From Actinobaculum sp. 313 (GTDB taxonomy: Bacteria; Actinomycetota; Actinomycetes; Actinomycetales; Actinomycetaceae): a stretch of 64,000 nt of DNA. Shown in pieces: positions 63,027 through 64,000 of this stretch. The notes under the pieces are model-generated. The model searched no databases. It was not told where the DNA came from and saw only the letters and a program-made list of their open reading frames with translations. Each line of letters starts with the position of its first letter. Positions within the stretch are counted from its first letter, which is position 1. The DNA lies in NCBI RefSeq assembly GCF_003073475.1, contig NZ_CP029033.1, positions 1,054,001-1,118,000 on the forward strand, in the 5' to 3' direction. Both the position numbers and the translations under genes were made by a program.

Positions 63027-63032
63027 TAGGCT
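63027..63032 (+). promoter_or_regulatory. -10 element of leaderless rph
   Basis: TAGGCT (TANNNT) ends 6 nt before ATG 63039; no ribosome site. Confidence 0.6.
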
Positions 63033-63038
63033 CGGCAT

Positions 63039-63826
63039 ATGAGCACTTGGTCGCGCGCGGACGAACGCGCAGTCGATGAACTTCGTCCCGTTACCATTCA
63101 CCGCAGGTGGCTTGACCAGGGTGAAGGCAGTGTCTTGATCTCTTTCGGGCGTACTACCGTCTTATGTGTCGCTTCTTTTTCGGAAGGTGTGCCGCGCTGG
63201 CGGCGCGATTCCGGGCTAGGCTGGGTGACGAGTGAATACGCGATGCTGCCCCGGGCTACGAGTGAGCGTTCCCAGCGAGAGTCGATACGAGGAAAGGTGG
63301 GGGGCCGTACCCAGGAGATCTCTCGCCTCGTCGGTCGTTCACTGCGTGCCGCAGTCGATATGACGGCGCTGGGGAGAATACAGTAACGATTGATTGCGAT
63401 GTCCTGCAGGCCGATGGAGGCACACGAACGGCTGCGGTGACCGGTGGATTCGTTGCCCTCGCAGATGCCTTGAATTGGGCCGTGGGCAGGGGAATCGTTA
63501 AGCCGCGTGTGAACCGACCGGTGCTGGCCGATACTGTGTCGGCGATTTCGGTAGGAATCGTGGACGGGCATCCGGTGCTTGATCTTCCCTACGAAGAGGA
63601 TTCCCGTGCAGATACCGATATGAACGTTGTGGCCATGGGATCGGGAAAGCTTGTCGAGGTACAGGGAACCGCCGAGCACAATCCGTTCTCTCGCGAGGAG
63701 TTGGACGCTCTTTTGGATTTGGCGGAGCGTGGAAATAGTGCCCTGGCACAGCAGCAGCGTGAGGCGCTGTTCGACGACGATCCTATCGATCCACGCATCA
63801 TCGGTGATGGCAGCACGGCGAGGTGA
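63039..63826 (+). CDS. rph: Ribonuclease PH (one -1 frameshift)
   Basis: Phosphorolytic 3' exoribonuclease trimming tRNA 3' ends (about 262 aa when repaired). The N-terminal frame has [36 protein letters not shown] and [19 protein letters not shown]. It derails after DMTALG. One extra G in GGGG 63371-63374 restores [20 protein letters not shown], followed by [35 protein letters not shown] and the C-terminal [18 protein letters not shown]. The gene is followed 6 nt later by rdgB, a conserved pair. Confidence 0.9.
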
Positions 63827-63832
63827 CAGGAG

Positions 63833-64000
63833 ATGACGGATACGCCGGTGCTGGTGCTCGCGACTCGCAATGAGCATAAAGTCGGTGAATTACGAGCCAT
63901 ACTTGCACCCCTGTTGCCCGGTGTGGACCCGCAGCGCATTGTCGGGGCGTCGTCGTTCGACTTGCCCGACCCGGTGGAGGATGAGGTTACATTCGCGGGC
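63833..64000 (+). CDS. rdgB: Non-canonical purine NTP pyrophosphatase, 5' part
   Basis: The first 56 codons of an ITPase-family gene cut by the window end. The start PVLVLATRNEHKVGELRAIL contains the family T-x-N-x-x-K motif, and DEVTFAG near the edge holds the conserved Thr/Phe before the catalytic region. It would remove dITP and XTP from the nucleotide pool. AGGAG precedes ATG 63833 closely. It follows rph as in most bacteria. Confidence 0.92.
   Translation, partial: MTDTPVLVLATRNEHKVGELRAILAPLLPGVDPQRIVGASSFDLPDPVEDEVTFAG

Overview
The window is chromosomal DNA of a high-GC Gram-positive bacterium (Actinomycetota), probably from the Actinomycetaceae or a close family. The evidence is the AdnAB helicase-nuclease pair, the small actinobacterial families DUF3117, DUF3107, DUF3039 and DUF2017, the tmRNA tag ANSKRTDFALAA, the clpS-DUF2017-murI-MBL-rph-rdgB gene order, and many apparently leaderless genes. 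I cannot name the species. No rRNA, tRNA or CRISPR array was seen.

Layout. 1-9,050: nucleoside uptake (BMP lipoprotein, ATPase, two permeases) joined to cdd, deoA and deoC. 9,051-11,577: a phosphosugar mutase and purine nucleoside phosphorylase on the minus strand, completing a nucleoside-salvage locus. 11,959-18,515: housekeeping genes (LOG-family protein, DUF3117, O-methyltransferase, Mrp ATPase, DUF1003, MgtE_N/CBS protein, aminopeptidase P). 18,761-22,681: an iron-siderophore ABC importer behind a DtxR-like box. 22,715-25,879: PHP phosphoesterase, MarC-like membrane protein, DEAD-box RNA helicase. 26,272-32,109: a putative exopolysaccharide locus (small membrane protein, processive GT2, anchored jelly-roll-like protein, UDP-GlcNAc 2-epimerase, DUF2334 deacetylase-like protein), with an 18-bp palindrome upstream. 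32,524-40,510: DUF3107, adnA, adnB and a degenerate phosphotransferase-like protein. 40,742-45,646: a Tad/Flp pilus operon behind a pair of inverted DnaA boxes. 45,745-51,287: prfB, ftsE, ftsX, an M23 peptidase, smpB and ssrA. 51,508-55,655: an accessory island with a GNAT protein, a secreted Gly-rich protein plus small membrane protein, a decayed transposase, and an orphan NADAR protein of the DarT1-antitoxin type, most of it lying between imperfect direct repeats. 55,911-64,000: hup, DUF3039, a superfamily II helicase, pncB (minus), clpS, DUF2017, murI, an MBL hydrolase, rph and the start of rdgB.

A global caveat: at least eight otherwise normal genes (nucleoside ABC ATPase, purine nucleoside phosphorylase, aminopeptidase P, TadE, M23 peptidase, DUF3039, superfamily II helicase, rph) are each broken by one apparent single-base loss in a short G/C run. 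Restoring one G or C rejoins each protein. This looks like systematic homopolymer under-calling in the assembly, so I annotate these as single genes rather than pseudogenes. The transposase remnant, in contrast, carries many lesions and is truly decayed.

The most interesting material is the exopolysaccharide locus, the orphan NADAR antitoxin in its repeat-bounded island, the DnaA-box palindrome in front of the pilus operon, and the large palindrome between pncB and clpS.
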